A stretch of DNA of 64,000 nt, from positions 1 to 64,000 of the forward strand of contig CAZWPX010000016.1 of assembly GCA_964636125.1 (NCBI GenBank), read 5' to 3'. This DNA is from CAJINA01 sp964636125 (GTDB taxonomy: Bacteria; Desulfobacterota; Desulfobacteria; Desulfobacterales; CAJINA01). The number at the start of each line of letters is the position of its first letter. Position 1 is the stretch's first letter. Under the pieces are notes generated by a model. It was not told where the DNA came from. It saw only the letters and a list, made by a program, of their open reading frames with translations, and did no database searches. Of this stretch, positions 8,619 to 17,519 are shown one piece after another. Position numbers and translations under genes: made by a program.

Positions 8619-9395
8619 TTGGAAGCGTTGCTTGAAATCAAGAACATCGAAACCTACTATGACCTGGTTTGTGCGGTCAGGGGGGTGTCCCTGGCTGTAG
8701 AGGAAGGCACCATTACGACGATTCTCGGCAATAACGGCGCCGGCAAATCGACGATCTTGAAAACCGTCATGGGCCTGATAGAAGACCAGCCGGACAAAGG
8801 GGTCATAACCTTTGCAGGTCAAAGAATTGATGGGCAGGACACCGAAGAGATCGTCCGCCAGGGGATCTCTTTTGTTCCCGAGGGACGGGAAGTATTTGAA
8901 GAACTGACTGTTCGGGAAAACCTGCTGATGGGCGCCTATACGCGTAGCGATCGGGATGGGGTCGAAAAAGATTTTGACCGGGTCTATACCTATTTCCCGA
9001 TGCTCAAGCAAAGGTCGCACCAATGGGCGGGAACCCTGTCAGGGGGGGAGCAGCAGATGCTGGCTATCGGCCGGGCCCTGATGAGCCGGCCACGGCTGCT
9101 TTTTCTGGATGAGCCGTCCCTGGGATTGTCCCCTATTCTGGTGAAGGAGATATTTGGCATTATCAAGACCATAAACCGCGAGGATGTCACCATCCTGCTG
9201 GTCGAGCAGAATGCCCGAATGGCCCTGTCGATTTCACATTCCGGTTTGATCCTGGAAAACGGCCGTTTCGTCATGAAAGGCCGGGCCGAAGAACTTATCG
9301 CGGATAAGGACGTGCAGGAGTTCTATATGGGGGTGCGATCGGAAACATCCGCCAAGGGTTATCAGCGGTGGAAGAGGAAAAAAGTGTGGCGGTAG
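8619..9395 (+). CDS. livF: Liv-type ABC transporter ATPase, LivF-like
   Basis: Second nucleotide-binding subunit, 258 aa, with Walker A GNNGAGKST, signature LSGGEQQMLAIGRALM, Walker B LLFLDEPSLGLSP and the LivF-type VPEGREVFEELTV segment. It starts with TTG after a TTGGAG ribosome-binding site. Its 3' end overlaps the acyl-CoA ligase start by 28 bases, indicating translational coupling. It would work as a heterodimer with LivG. Confidence 0.92.
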   Translation: MEALLEIKNIETYYDLVCAVRGVSLAVEEGTITTILGNNGAGKSTILKTVMGLIEDQPDKGVITFAGQRIDGQDTEEIVRQGISFVPEGREVFEELTVRENLLMGAYTRSDRDGVEKDFDRVYTYFPMLKQRSHQWAGTLSGGEQQMLAIGRALMSRPRLLFLDEPSLGLSPILVKEIFGIIKTINREDVTILLVEQNARMALSISHSGLILENGRFVMKGRAEELIADKDVQEFYMGVRSETSAKGYQRWKRKKVWR

Positions 9396-11212
9396 AGTCG
9401 ACAATACAAAATCCGGCGACCGAAACGACCCCCGGGGTCCTGCTGGATACGGTCAGGCGATTCGGTGAGAAGGTGGCCCTGCGGAAAAAGGAATTCGGCC
9501 TGTGGCATGACATTCGGTGGGCGGATTATTATCGCCAGGTGCGGTATGTCGGTCAGGCCCTGATTACCCTGGGACTTGAAAAGGGCGATTGTGTTTCCAT
9601 TATCGGCGATAATTGTCATCAGTGGGTCATGGCGGATCTTGGAATCCAGTGCGCCGGAGGGGTGTCGGTGGGGATCTATGCCACCAACGCCTGGCAGCAG
9701 GTTGAATACGTGGTTGACCATTCGGACTCCGGGATCCTGTTTGTCGAGAACGAGGAGCAGCTCGATAAGTGGCTGAAGTTTCGAGACCGGGCCGTAAACC
9801 TGCGCAAAGTGATTGTCTGGGACACCGAGGGACTGCGGCGCTTTTCAGACCCCGCGGTCCTGACGTTTGACCAGCTTGTGGAGATAGGGCAGAAGGTCGA
9901 TGACCGGAATCCACAGACTTTGGATGACCGCATGCAGGCGTTGGGACCGGAGGACCTGTGTGTCCTTATTTATACTTCCGGAACCACCGGACCGCCTAAA
10001 GGCGCCATGCTAACCCACCGCAATGTTACCTGGATGGCCCGGGCTGTCAGTGGGGCCAACGCGATCCATGCAACGGATGAAGTGCTTTCATTTTTACCGC
10101 TTTGCCATATCTTCGAACGCCTCTTTTCGGTATTTATCCATATTACCTATGCCTATACAGTAAATTTCGTGGAGAAACCGGACACCGTCACCGACAACAT
10201 GATAGAAATTTCACCCACGGTGGGCTACGCGGTGCCCCGGATATGGGAGAAGTATTACTCTGCAATTATGATCAAAATGACGGATGCGACCTGGTTTAAA
10301 CGTATGGTTTTCAAGGCTGCCTTGAAAATTGGGCAGGAAAGGGCCCGGCTGGTGATGAACTTTAAGCCGGTTCCCCGACAGGTTGCCTTTTTATGCGCAC
10401 TGGCCCGTTTCACGGTTTTCAGAAAGCTCAAGGAACGACTGGGGTTTGAAAGAATCCGGGTGGCATATTCCGGGGCCGCCCCAATTTCCGGGGATGTTCT
10501 GACATTCTTCCAGTCGATCGGCATAAACCTGATCGAGGGGTACGGGCAGACCGAAGGGACCGGGGTGACCACCCTCTCGCCGGATGGCCGGGTAAAGTTC
10601 GGGACCGTGGGACAACCGCTGCCCGATACCCGGCTCAAAATCGCAGAGGACGGTGAAATTCTGGTGAAATCTCCCGGCGTCTTCAAGGGCTATTTTAAAA
10701 ATCCGGACGGAACCAGGGATACGATCCGGGACGGCTGGTTGCAGACCGGCGATATCGGTACATTGGACCCTGGCGGCTATCTGACTATTACTGACCGGAA
10801 AAAGGATATTATCGTTACCGCGGGTGGCAAAAATATTACCCCGCAGTATATCGAAAACAAACTCAAAGCCAGTCTTTATATCAACGATGCCGTCGTTATC
10901 GGCGACCGGCGCAAGTTCTTGTCCTGCCTGGTCATGATCGATGAAGACAATATCGTCAAGTTTGCCCAGGATAACAAGATCCAGTTTTCAACCTACCGGG
11001 ACCTGACCGCCAGCCCGGAAGTGATTGAAAGAATTCAGGAGGAGGTCAACCAGGTGAATGCGACCCTGGCCCGTGTGGAAAACATTCGCAAATTCATCAT
11101 CCTGCCAAAAAAACTCTACGAGGAAGACGGGGAAGTCACACCGACAATGAAGGTCAAGCGGAAGTTCGTGAATGAGGCGTTCAGTGATTTAATAGAAGCC
11201 ATGTATACATAG
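9368..11212 (+). CDS. AMP-forming long-chain-type acyl-CoA synthetase
   Basis: Ligase that activates a carboxylic acid to its CoA thioester through an acyl-AMP, 614 aa (COG1022-type). The ATP-binding motif YTSGTTGPPKGAMLTH, the adenylate motif GYGQTEGTG, the hinge GWLQTGDIG and TDRKKDIIVTAGGKNI are all intact. The GTG start lies inside livF, with no in-frame ATG before the conserved part. As the last gene of the liv-type operon it probably acts on the imported compound, trapping it as a CoA ester. Chain length and ring preference cannot be read from the sequence. Confidence 0.9.
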   Translation: MEEEKSVAVESTIQNPATETTPGVLLDTVRRFGEKVALRKKEFGLWHDIRWADYYRQVRYVGQALITLGLEKGDCVSIIGDNCHQWVMADLGIQCAGGVSVGIYATNAWQQVEYVVDHSDSGILFVENEEQLDKWLKFRDRAVNLRKVIVWDTEGLRRFSDPAVLTFDQLVEIGQKVDDRNPQTLDDRMQALGPEDLCVLIYTSGTTGPPKGAMLTHRNVTWMARAVSGANAIHATDEVLSFLPLCHIFERLFSVFIHITYAYTVNFVEKPDTVTDNMIEISPTVGYAVPRIWEKYYSAIMIKMTDATWFKRMVFKAALKIGQERARLVMNFKPVPRQVAFLCALARFTVFRKLKERLGFERIRVAYSGAAPISGDVLTFFQSIGINLIEGYGQTEGTGVTTLSPDGRVKFGTVGQPLPDTRLKIAEDGEILVKSPGVFKGYFKNPDGTRDTIRDGWLQTGDIGTLDPGGYLTITDRKKDIIVTAGGKNITPQYIENKLKASLYINDAVVIGDRRKFLSCLVMIDEDNIVKFAQDNKIQFSTYRDLTASPEVIERIQEEVNQVNATLARVENIRKFIILPKKLYEEDGEVTPTMKVKRKFVNEAFSDLIEAMYT

Positions 11213-11390
11213 GGTGTTTAGGAGCCCTGACTGGTTCCGTCTCCGGTCTGTGTGTAGCGAATTACCTGTGATATCATATCTCAACACCGGCCCCTTGCTC
11301 CCCAGAGACGAAGACCGGATTTCCCTCCGGTAATCTTGAAGGCGGGTTTGAAATGTACGCGGACATCGAGAGGAAAGGAAGAGTCTCCAT

Positions 11391-11608
11391 ATGGCTGGCC
11401 ATAACTGTGAAAAATGTGCTTTCCGGGAAAATACGACCGCAATCCAAAATCCTTGTTGGGGCGTATCTGGCGGTGGCCTGTCAACTGGCGCCCGGGTTGG
11501 AATGCGTACATGCGGTCTGTCGACAGCGATGAGCGCATCCACCTGGCCAGGAAGTACAACCTGGCCAAATATCAGTCACCAGATTTGAATGGGGGCCATA
11601 ATGCCTGA
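11391..11608 (+). pseudogene. Small CxxC protein split by a one-base frameshift
   Basis: Two overlapping frames make one plausible protein of about 72 aa. Frame one reads MAGHNCEKCAFR from the ATG at 11391, which has an AGGAAAGGAAG site upstream. From base 11429 a second frame continues KYDRNPKSLLGRIWRW and runs to the TGA at 11606-11608. Adding one base between 11427 and 11431 (context GGGAAAA) joins them as FR-x-KYD. The pattern CxxC, then KYDxNPKS, LGRIWRW and a Pro-Gly-Trp segment resembles, from memory, small proteins of other deltaproteobacteria whose function is unknown. The stop overlaps the next gene's ATG by 8 bases. The cause is either a sequencing error in the homopolymer or a real lesion. 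Confidence 0.6.
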
Positions 11609-12101
11609 ATTTAGACTGTCTATGAAAACGGTGTTCGGTAAAAAAGCAATCGCCCTTGTCCTGGTACTGGCAGGGGTGCTGATCTCCGGTTGTGGGGCCA
11701 ATTATGGGCGTATGGTACGCAGCCAGGAGATTACGGCCCAATTTGAATCTGTCCAGATTCAACCCTACTACCGCTACTACTACGTGGGTGGCCAGCACAA
11801 TGCCCGGGCAATCCTGGGCCTCCACATAGACTACACGTTGAAAACCAGTTCCTGGACCCCTCTGGAACCATTGACTGTTGATACCCTGAAAAGGAGCCTC
11901 AACGGAATGACCAATTATCTCGGTAAACTGCCTGAATTCTATGGCTGGGTGATCCTGGATCCGGCCGGGAAAAAAGTGGGGATCTGGTATTCACGCTATG
12001 ACCAGCCGACTGTCAAGTTTGGCGATAACAAAGAGATTTTTGTAAGCCAGCCCCAGTGGAACGATGCCGATGGGGATCGCACGCCCTTTAAGATCCAGTA
12101 A
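11601..12101 (+). CDS. Unknown lipoprotein
   Basis: 166 aa. A short basic start is followed by a hydrophobic stretch and the lipobox LISGC (Cys near residue 28), so it should be lipid-anchored in the envelope. The mature part has a run of aromatic residues (PYYRYYYVGG) and ends VSQPQWNDADGDRTPFKIQ. The ATG at 11601 was chosen because GGGGG lies 6 bases before it; an in-frame ATG at 11589 lacks a ribosome-binding site. I do not recognise the family. It is translationally linked to the preceding small Cys protein. Confidence 0.75.
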   Translation: MPEFRLSMKTVFGKKAIALVLVLAGVLISGCGANYGRMVRSQEITAQFESVQIQPYYRYYYVGGQHNARAILGLHIDYTLKTSSWTPLEPLTVDTLKRSLNGMTNYLGKLPEFYGWVILDPAGKKVGIWYSRYDQPTVKFGDNKEIFVSQPQWNDADGDRTPFKIQ

Positions 12102-12182
12102 CCAGCGCTTTCTATCTCTCTTTTGCGCTTGAGATTGATCTGCCCTGAGGGTTCAGCGTGACGTCAGAGGTGGTTCGGCGCT

Positions 12183-12902
12183 CTACTCAGGCAGGCGTTT
12201 GGCCAGATTTCGGGCCGCTTCCTCAATGACCGTTTGCAGCGTGATGGCATCTTCATTAACCTGTTCTTCGGACCAGCTCAGTTCATTGACCCCCTCCCAG
12301 GCGATACTCCCGTCCTGGGCATCCCAGATTTGCAAGAAAAGGCGCAATGTGGCGTGCTTGGTTTCCAGCACGCGCAGACCAAAAACGCCGAACCGGCTAG
12401 TGGAACCCTGGCTAAATCCGGCCAGTTTCAGCTGGGCCAGGTAACGCGTTCCGGTGACTTCCCCAACTTTCTTGAGCGTGCGGCTGTCAAAAAGGCCAGT
12501 GTCCCTATATTCAGCGAACATGCGCTGATAATTACTTCCCAGGTCTGCCTTATTGATGGCGCTCAAGGTCTCCGGGAGAGAGACGCACTTGATGTCCGGC
12601 CGGACGGCATGCAAAGTTTTATAAAAGGTAAAGGCGACCGACTGCTTTTCCTCTTCCTGGCCGGTGACCGTGGATGGTGTGATAAACGCGATACCTTTGT
12701 CTTTCAGGATGTCCCCGGAGAGCGAAAACTGGTGATGGTTGACCTTGGAATACACCTGCGCGTGACCGCAGCCGCTTATTCCGCTGAGTACGCAGAAGGC
12801 GGCGAGCAGCAGTATCGCAAGCTGAAAATTCCCGATTTTACCAGTGCTCCGGCTTTTGGCCGGCTCGACTGTGGCTCGATTTGGTTGCAGATTAAGTACC
12901 AT
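12183..12902 (-). CDS. Unknown lipoprotein, 239 aa
   Basis: An unusually long N-terminal stretch of about 28 residues precedes the hydrophobic segment and lipobox ISGC (Cys near residue 45). An internal start closer to the signal is possible, but no better ATG is seen. The mature domain has alternating strands (LKDKGIAFITPSTVTG, TRYLAQLKLAGF, ATLRLFLQIWDAQDGSIAWEG) like envelope lipoproteins that pack against a partner. The phrase IWDAQDGSIAWEG recalls the LpoB/CsgG-type beta fold, but that is only a resemblance. It is convergent with the preceding lipoprotein gene. Confidence 0.75.
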   Translation of the reverse strand: MVLNLQPNRATVEPAKSRSTGKIGNFQLAILLLAAFCVLSGISGCGHAQVYSKVNHHQFSLSGDILKDKGIAFITPSTVTGQEEEKQSVAFTFYKTLHAVRPDIKCVSLPETLSAINKADLGSNYQRMFAEYRDTGLFDSRTLKKVGEVTGTRYLAQLKLAGFSQGSTSRFGVFGLRVLETKHATLRLFLQIWDAQDGSIAWEGVNELSWSEEQVNEDAITLQTVIEEAARNLAKRLPE

Positions 12903-13049
12903 GATACCCCTTGCCTTTTTAATTTACGCCCATCATAGCGCCCTGTTATCTGAAATCAATGTTTTTATAAGTTTTCCTTGATTTAACAGGCCCGTTCCGG
13001 GTACATCACCAGTCACGAAATAGACATGTTCCGCGCAGCAGGCAGCGGC

Positions 13050-13090
13050 AAAAAACAAAGGGGGCTTCAGGCAGTCGGCCTGAAACCCCT
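13050..13090 (-). terminator. Rho-independent terminator of tRNA-Thr
   Basis: On the minus strand, AGGGGTTTCAGGC pairs with GCCTGAAGCCCCC and is followed by TTTGTTTTTTG, 11 bases after the tRNA 3' end. Confidence 0.85.
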
Positions 13091-13100
13091 TACTTGTTAC

Positions 13101-13176
13101 TGGAGCCACCGTGCGGAATCGAACCGCAGACCTACGCATTACGAGTGCGTCGCTCTACCAACTGAGCTACGGTGGC
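13101..13176 (-). tRNA. tRNA-Thr (anticodon CGT)
   Basis: A full cloverleaf of 76 bases including an encoded CCA. The acceptor GCCACCG pairs with CGGTGGC, the anticodon arm ACGCA-CTCGTAA-TGCGT presents CGT for the ACG codon, and the T arm is GCGGTTCGATTCCGC. It is transcribed away from mfd. Confidence 0.97.
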
Positions 13177-13190
13177 TGGTAGGGTGAGCA

Positions 13191-13217
13191 ATTATAGTAT
13201 TTATGGCGCAAAATCAA
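13191..13217 (-). promoter_or_regulatory. Possible promoter of tRNA-Thr
   Basis: On the minus strand, TTGATT and TATAAT are separated by 15 bases, and the -10 box ends 14 bases before the mature tRNA. The -35 box falls inside the first codons of mfd, so the two divergent units share this stretch. Confidence 0.45.
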
Positions 13218-16200
13218 GAGAAATTCTCACTGGCCCAATTGATCGAGAGCCTCCCCCGGCGAAGAAGAGCCATTGCGTGCAGCGGGCTTTCCGGATCTGA
13301 AAAGGCCTGGCTGACGGCCCGGCTGCATGCGGCCGGCCAGTTGCCGCTGTGCCTGGTGACAGCGACGGTAAAAGACGCCGAGCAGGCTGTTGCCGAGATA
13401 GGGTTCTTTCTGGGAAACCGGACCGCGGAGGTGTATCACTTTCCACCCTACAACATTCTGCCCCATCAGCTGCTGGGGTATCACAGCCAGACGGCGGCCC
13501 GGCGTATCCGGACCCTGTTCTCCCTGACTGAAAGCAGGCGACCCTTTTTATTGGTGACTTCTGTGGATGCGCTTTTGCAGAAGCTTACCCCTAAAGGCGA
13601 ATTCCACGGATTTGCCGAACTGGTGATGGCCGGGGAGGATATGGATCGGGATCAGCTGATTGAAAAGTTGATTTCCGGCGGCTATACCCACGCTGCGCTG
13701 GTGGAAGAACCCGGCGACTTTTGTGTCCGCGGTGGTTTGATTGATCTCTTCTCCCCGCTTTACGATGAGCCCCTGCGACTGGAATGGTTCGGTGACACCA
13801 TTGAGGCCATCCGCACCTTCTCACCGGTCAACCAGAGGAAAACGGGAGATTTGTCAGAGGCGGTTATCCTGCCGGCCCGGGAAGTGCTACTGAAAAAAGA
13901 GTCCCTGTCGGCCGTGGTCAACCGTATCCGCAACCAGGCCTCCGAATTGGGCCTGCCGGCCGCGAAATCACGCGAGATTGTTGAGGCCATTCGTCAGGAA
14001 GGGCTTTTCCCGGGGATTGAGGGCCTGCTGCCGTTGATATTCCCAAATCTGGATGGCCTGTTTGACTACCTGCCTCCGGATACGCTGTATCTTCTGGATG
14101 CTCTGCCGCAACTGGCTGTTTCAGCGCTGAAATTTGGCGATCGAGTAGACGCCAATTACCAGGCGGCCATTGCGAAAGAGCGCCTGTGTGTTCATCCCGA
14201 AAGCCTTTACTATGCCTGGGACAGTGTCCAGGCGGAACTTGCGTCAAGCCGCCCTTTATATCTGGATGCCTTCGATGTGCTCGCGCAGCCCGAAACGGCG
14301 CTTCCCGCTGACACCGGGCCTGTGACCTTCCAGTTTACGATTACCGACAATCTGGATTTGAAGCTCGAGATGGACAAGTGGCTGGAAACCGATAAATTGT
14401 TCCAGCCGGTGGTTGACTGGATCGGGAGGGCCATGGAAAGCGGCTGCTCCCCGGTCATTGTATGCCTGACCGAAGCCCAGGCCCGGCGTGTGGAATCCAT
14501 GCTGGCCCACTATCATATCAGCGTCCAGTTTGCACCCCAGATACCTGTTCCCGGGAGGGCAACACCCCGGGTTCATGTCTGCATCGGGCATCTGCAGAAG
14601 GGGTTTGTCTGGCCGGCCGAGCGCATGGCCCTGATCACTGCCCGGGAAATTTTTGGCAAGGATAAGCGTCACCGTCGCCAGGTAGCTAAAAAAACCCCGG
14701 CTCCGATGCTCACCTTTGAAGACCTTAAGCAGGATGATCTGGTGGTACATGCCCAGCACGGGATCGGTCGCTACCGGGGGCTGAAAACACTCGAATTTGA
14801 AAGTGTGACCAATGATTTTCTGCTGATTACCTACCGGGACAATGATCGGCTGTATCTGCCGGTTGAGCGCATGGGGATGATCCAGAAATACATGGGTGTC
14901 GACGGGATTTCAGCGATTCTCGATAAAATGGGCGGAAAAACCTGGGGCCGCATCCGGGGCCGGGTGAAAAAATCGGTGGAAAAAATTGCCGGGCAGCTCC
15001 TGAAGATCTACGCCGAGCGTAGCGTCCGCAAGGGGCACGCCTTCAGTCGGCCGGACAGCTATTTCGGCGAATTTGAGGCGGCCTTTTCGTATGAGGAGAC
15101 TGCAGACCAGGTTCGGGCCATTGATGATGTTATCGCTGACATGAACTCTGAAAACCCCATGGACCGCCTGGTTTGTGGGGATGTCGGCTACGGCAAAACG
15201 GAAGTGGCCCTGAGGGCCTCTTTTATCGCGGTGAATGATGGCAAGCAGGTCGCTTTACTGGTGCCTACCACTGTGCTCGCGCAACAGCACTATGAGACAT
15301 TTGTGGAGCGCTTTGCCCGGTACCCGGTCAATGTGGCTTGCCTGAGCCGGTTTCGTACGGCGGCGGAGCAAAAAAAGATCGTGGCCGGATTGAAAGACGG
15401 TCGGATGGACATCGTCATCGGAACCCACCGGCTGTTGCAAAGAGATATCGCCTTTAAGGATCTGGGCCTGATTGTCGTGGATGAAGAGCAGCGCTTTGGC
15501 GTCAAGCACAAGGAGAAACTGAAGCGTTTCAGGCGCGTGGCTGATGTGTTGGCCCTCACGGCGACACCGATACCGCGGACGCTGCATATGTCGCTGATGG
15601 GAGTCAGGGACATCAGTATTATCTCTACACCGCCGGAGCAACGGCAGCCGATTATGACCTACGTGAGTGAGTATGACGATGCCATTGCCGCGGACGCGGT
15701 GAGAAAGGAGCTTGCCCGGCAGGGGCAGGTCTTTTTCGTGCACAACAATATTGCGACCATTCACGCCATGGCGGATCGGTTGAAAAAACTGGTTCCAGAG
15801 GTAAAACTGGATGTCGCCCACGGCCGGATGGCCATAGATGCCCTCGAACGTGTCATGCTGGCTTTTGCGGATCGGGAGATAGACATGCTGGTATGTACCA
15901 CCATTATCGAGTCCGGACTGGATATCCCCAATGCGAACACCATGCTGGTCAACCGGGCGGACCGGTTCGGACTGGCCCAGATCTACCAGCTGCGCGGCCG
16001 GGTGGGGCGCAGTGATGAACAGGCCTATGCCTACCTGTTCATTCCGGCGGAGAGCGTCCTGCCCCGGGACGCCCGGAAAAGGCTGAAAGTGCTGATGGAG
16101 CACAGTGATTTGGGGGCGGGGTTCCAGATCGCCATGAGCGACCTCAAAATCCGCGGCGGCGGGTCAATCCTGGGTGCTTCCCAATCGGGGCATATCGCCG

Positions 16201-16727
16201 CTGTGGGGTATGACACGTTTCTCAAACTCATGGCCGAAGCGATGGCTGAACTGAAGGGCGACCCCATCCGGCCGCCCCTTGACCCGGAGATCAACCTGCC
16301 GCTGTCAGCCCATATACCGGAAGCCTATATCCAGGATATTGATCAGCGCCTGACAGCGTATCGGCAGCTGGCAAAGCTCACCACGGTGCGTGAGATTTCG
16401 GATTATAAAGCCGAGCTCGGGGATCGCTTCGGCCCCCTGCCGGGTGATGTTGAAAACCTGCTTTTGAAAATTATGCTCAGGGTCCTGGCCATTGCCGCCG
16501 GGATCAGGCGTCTGGACCTGAAAGGCCGCAGTCTGGCCCTGTGGTTTTCAGACTTGCACCAGAAACGCCCCTTTGCCGTCGTTGACATGGTTGTGGGCGA
16601 GCCCGACAAATTTTCGATCAGTCCGGATCATATTTTCAGGGTCAGGCTTGATCAGGGAAGTGTTTTCGGCCAGCTGTCTGAATCTAAAAACATCTTGAAA
16701 GAGATCGCTCGATGTGTTAACGCTTAA
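13203..16727 (+). CDS. mfd: Transcription-repair coupling factor Mfd
   Basis: Mfd removes RNA polymerase stalled at DNA lesions and recruits UvrA. At 1174 aa it has the usual length and order: a UvrB-like N-terminal part (about 1-350), the CarD-like RNA-polymerase-interaction domain (about 510-570, QDDLVVHAQHGIGRYRG), a RecG-type helicase pair with Walker A GDVGYGKTEVAL and DEEQRFG (DExQ box), the QLRGRVGRS motif VI, and the C-terminal TRCF domain. No strong ribosome-binding site precedes the ATG. Confidence 0.97.
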   Translation: MAQNQEKFSLAQLIESLPRRRRAIACSGLSGSEKAWLTARLHAAGQLPLCLVTATVKDAEQAVAEIGFFLGNRTAEVYHFPPYNILPHQLLGYHSQTAARRIRTLFSLTESRRPFLLVTSVDALLQKLTPKGEFHGFAELVMAGEDMDRDQLIEKLISGGYTHAALVEEPGDFCVRGGLIDLFSPLYDEPLRLEWFGDTIEAIRTFSPVNQRKTGDLSEAVILPAREVLLKKESLSAVVNRIRNQASELGLPAAKSREIVEAIRQEGLFPGIEGLLPLIFPNLDGLFDYLPPDTLYLLDALPQLAVSALKFGDRVDANYQAAIAKERLCVHPESLYYAWDSVQAELASSRPLYLDAFDVLAQPETALPADTGPVTFQFTITDNLDLKLEMDKWLETDKLFQPVVDWIGRAMESGCSPVIVCLTEAQARRVESMLAHYHISVQFAPQIPVPGRATPRVHVCIGHLQKGFVWPAERMALITAREIFGKDKRHRRQVAKKTPAPMLTFEDLKQDDLVVHAQHGIGRYRGLKTLEFESVTNDFLLITYRDNDRLYLPVERMGMIQKYMGVDGISAILDKMGGKTWGRIRGRVKKSVEKIAGQLLKIYAERSVRKGHAFSRPDSYFGEFEAAFSYEETADQVRAIDDVIADMNSENPMDRLVCGDVGYGKTEVALRASFIAVNDGKQVALLVPTTVLAQQHYETFVERFARYPVNVACLSRFRTAAEQKKIVAGLKDGRMDIVIGTHRLLQRDIAFKDLGLIVVDEEQRFGVKHKEKLKRFRRVADVLALTATPIPRTLHMSLMGVRDISIISTPPEQRQPIMTYVSEYDDAIAADAVRKELARQGQVFFVHNNIATIHAMADRLKKLVPEVKLDVAHGRMAIDALERVMLAFADREIDMLVCTTIIESGLDIPNANTMLVNRADRFGLAQIYQLRGRVGRSDEQAYAYLFIPAESVLPRDARKRLKVLMEHSDLGAGFQIAMSDLKIRGGGSILGASQSGHIAAVGYDTFLKLMAEAMAELKGDPIRPPLDPEINLPLSAHIPEAYIQDIDQRLTAYRQLAKLTTVREISDYKAELGDRFGPLPGDVENLLLKIMLRVLAIAAGIRRLDLKGRSLALWFSDLHQKRPFAVVDMVVGEPDKFSISPDHIFRVRLDQGSVFGQLSESKNILKEIARCVNA

Positions 16728-16764
16728 CAGTTTGTTATTTAAAGAGTTTACAGCAGGCGGCACA

Positions 16765-17478
16765 ATGCAACAACCTTTGCACAACTCATCGATTCTCCGG
16801 GTTCTGACGGCCCTTTCAGCCGTTCTTGGATTCCTGTTGCTGGCGGGGTGTCCGGATACGACAACAGCACCGGTCGATACCTACCTGGTGAAGGTTGGCA
16901 GCAGCACCCTGTCGGTTAGCGAATTCAATGAAGTATTTGAGATATCAAAAACTGCATATTCGCACAGTGATATGCTGGACCCCGGGGTTGTGGCCGATAT
17001 CAAACAACGCCTTTTGAACCAGATGATTGAGGAGTTGATTCTCATCGAAAAGGCCGGTGAACTTGGGATCTCCATCTCCGATGCAGAGCTTGACTACGAA
17101 GTCCGCAAGATCAAAGCTGATTATCCTGATGACATTTTTGAAGAAATGTTGCTGGAAGTTGCGGTATCATTTGAGGCTTGGAAAAAGAGACTGAAAACAC
17201 AGCTTATCGCCCAGCGGTTTATCCAGGCGGAACTGGCCTCAAAAGTTACCATCACATCACAGGAGGTCGCCCGGTATTACGCAGAACATTTTCCGGAGGA
17301 TAGCGAGGGCAATGCGGCTGACCGATCCCGGGCAAAAGACGATGAGATGGTCTTGAGAATGCTGAAGAATCAGAAAGTCCAGACAGCCTATGCCAACTGG
17401 ATGGAGGTTAACAGGCAAAGTGTATCGATTGATATCAATGCCCGGCTGTGGGAAGAAATTACCCGGAAAAACTCTTGA
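16765..17478 (+). CDS. SurA-N-like periplasmic chaperone lipoprotein
   Basis: 237 aa. It has a signal peptide with lipobox LLAGC (Cys near residue 28), then a SurA/PpiD N-terminal-like helical domain: LVKVGSSTLSVSEFNEVFE, LLNQMIEELILIEKAGELG and ISDAELDYEVRKIKADYP. It ends without a parvulin domain, so it is a likely chaperone rather than an isomerase. The ATG at 16765 follows an AGGCGG site. The frame is open back to 16714 inside mfd, but that would put 17 residues before the signal peptide. It lies directly upstream of surA, probably in the same operon, which points to outer-membrane protein assembly. Confidence 0.8.
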   Translation: MQQPLHNSSILRVLTALSAVLGFLLLAGCPDTTTAPVDTYLVKVGSSTLSVSEFNEVFEISKTAYSHSDMLDPGVVADIKQRLLNQMIEELILIEKAGELGISISDAELDYEVRKIKADYPDDIFEEMLLEVAVSFEAWKKRLKTQLIAQRFIQAELASKVTITSQEVARYYAEHFPEDSEGNAADRSRAKDDEMVLRMLKNQKVQTAYANWMEVNRQSVSIDINARLWEEITRKNS

Positions 17479-17519
17479 TCCCCATATGACCATACGAATT
17501 ACAGGTGATGCAAAAAACG

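Noticed and set aside
12234..12938. 234-codon plus-strand frame opposite the second lipoprotein gene
   Set aside because: The minus-strand frame has a signal peptide and lipobox, whereas this one has neither a start site nor a recognisable fold.
15255..16103. 282-codon minus-strand frame opposite mfd
   Set aside because: It lies wholly inside the helicase domain of mfd and shows no known motif; it is an antisense shadow in GC-rich coding DNA.
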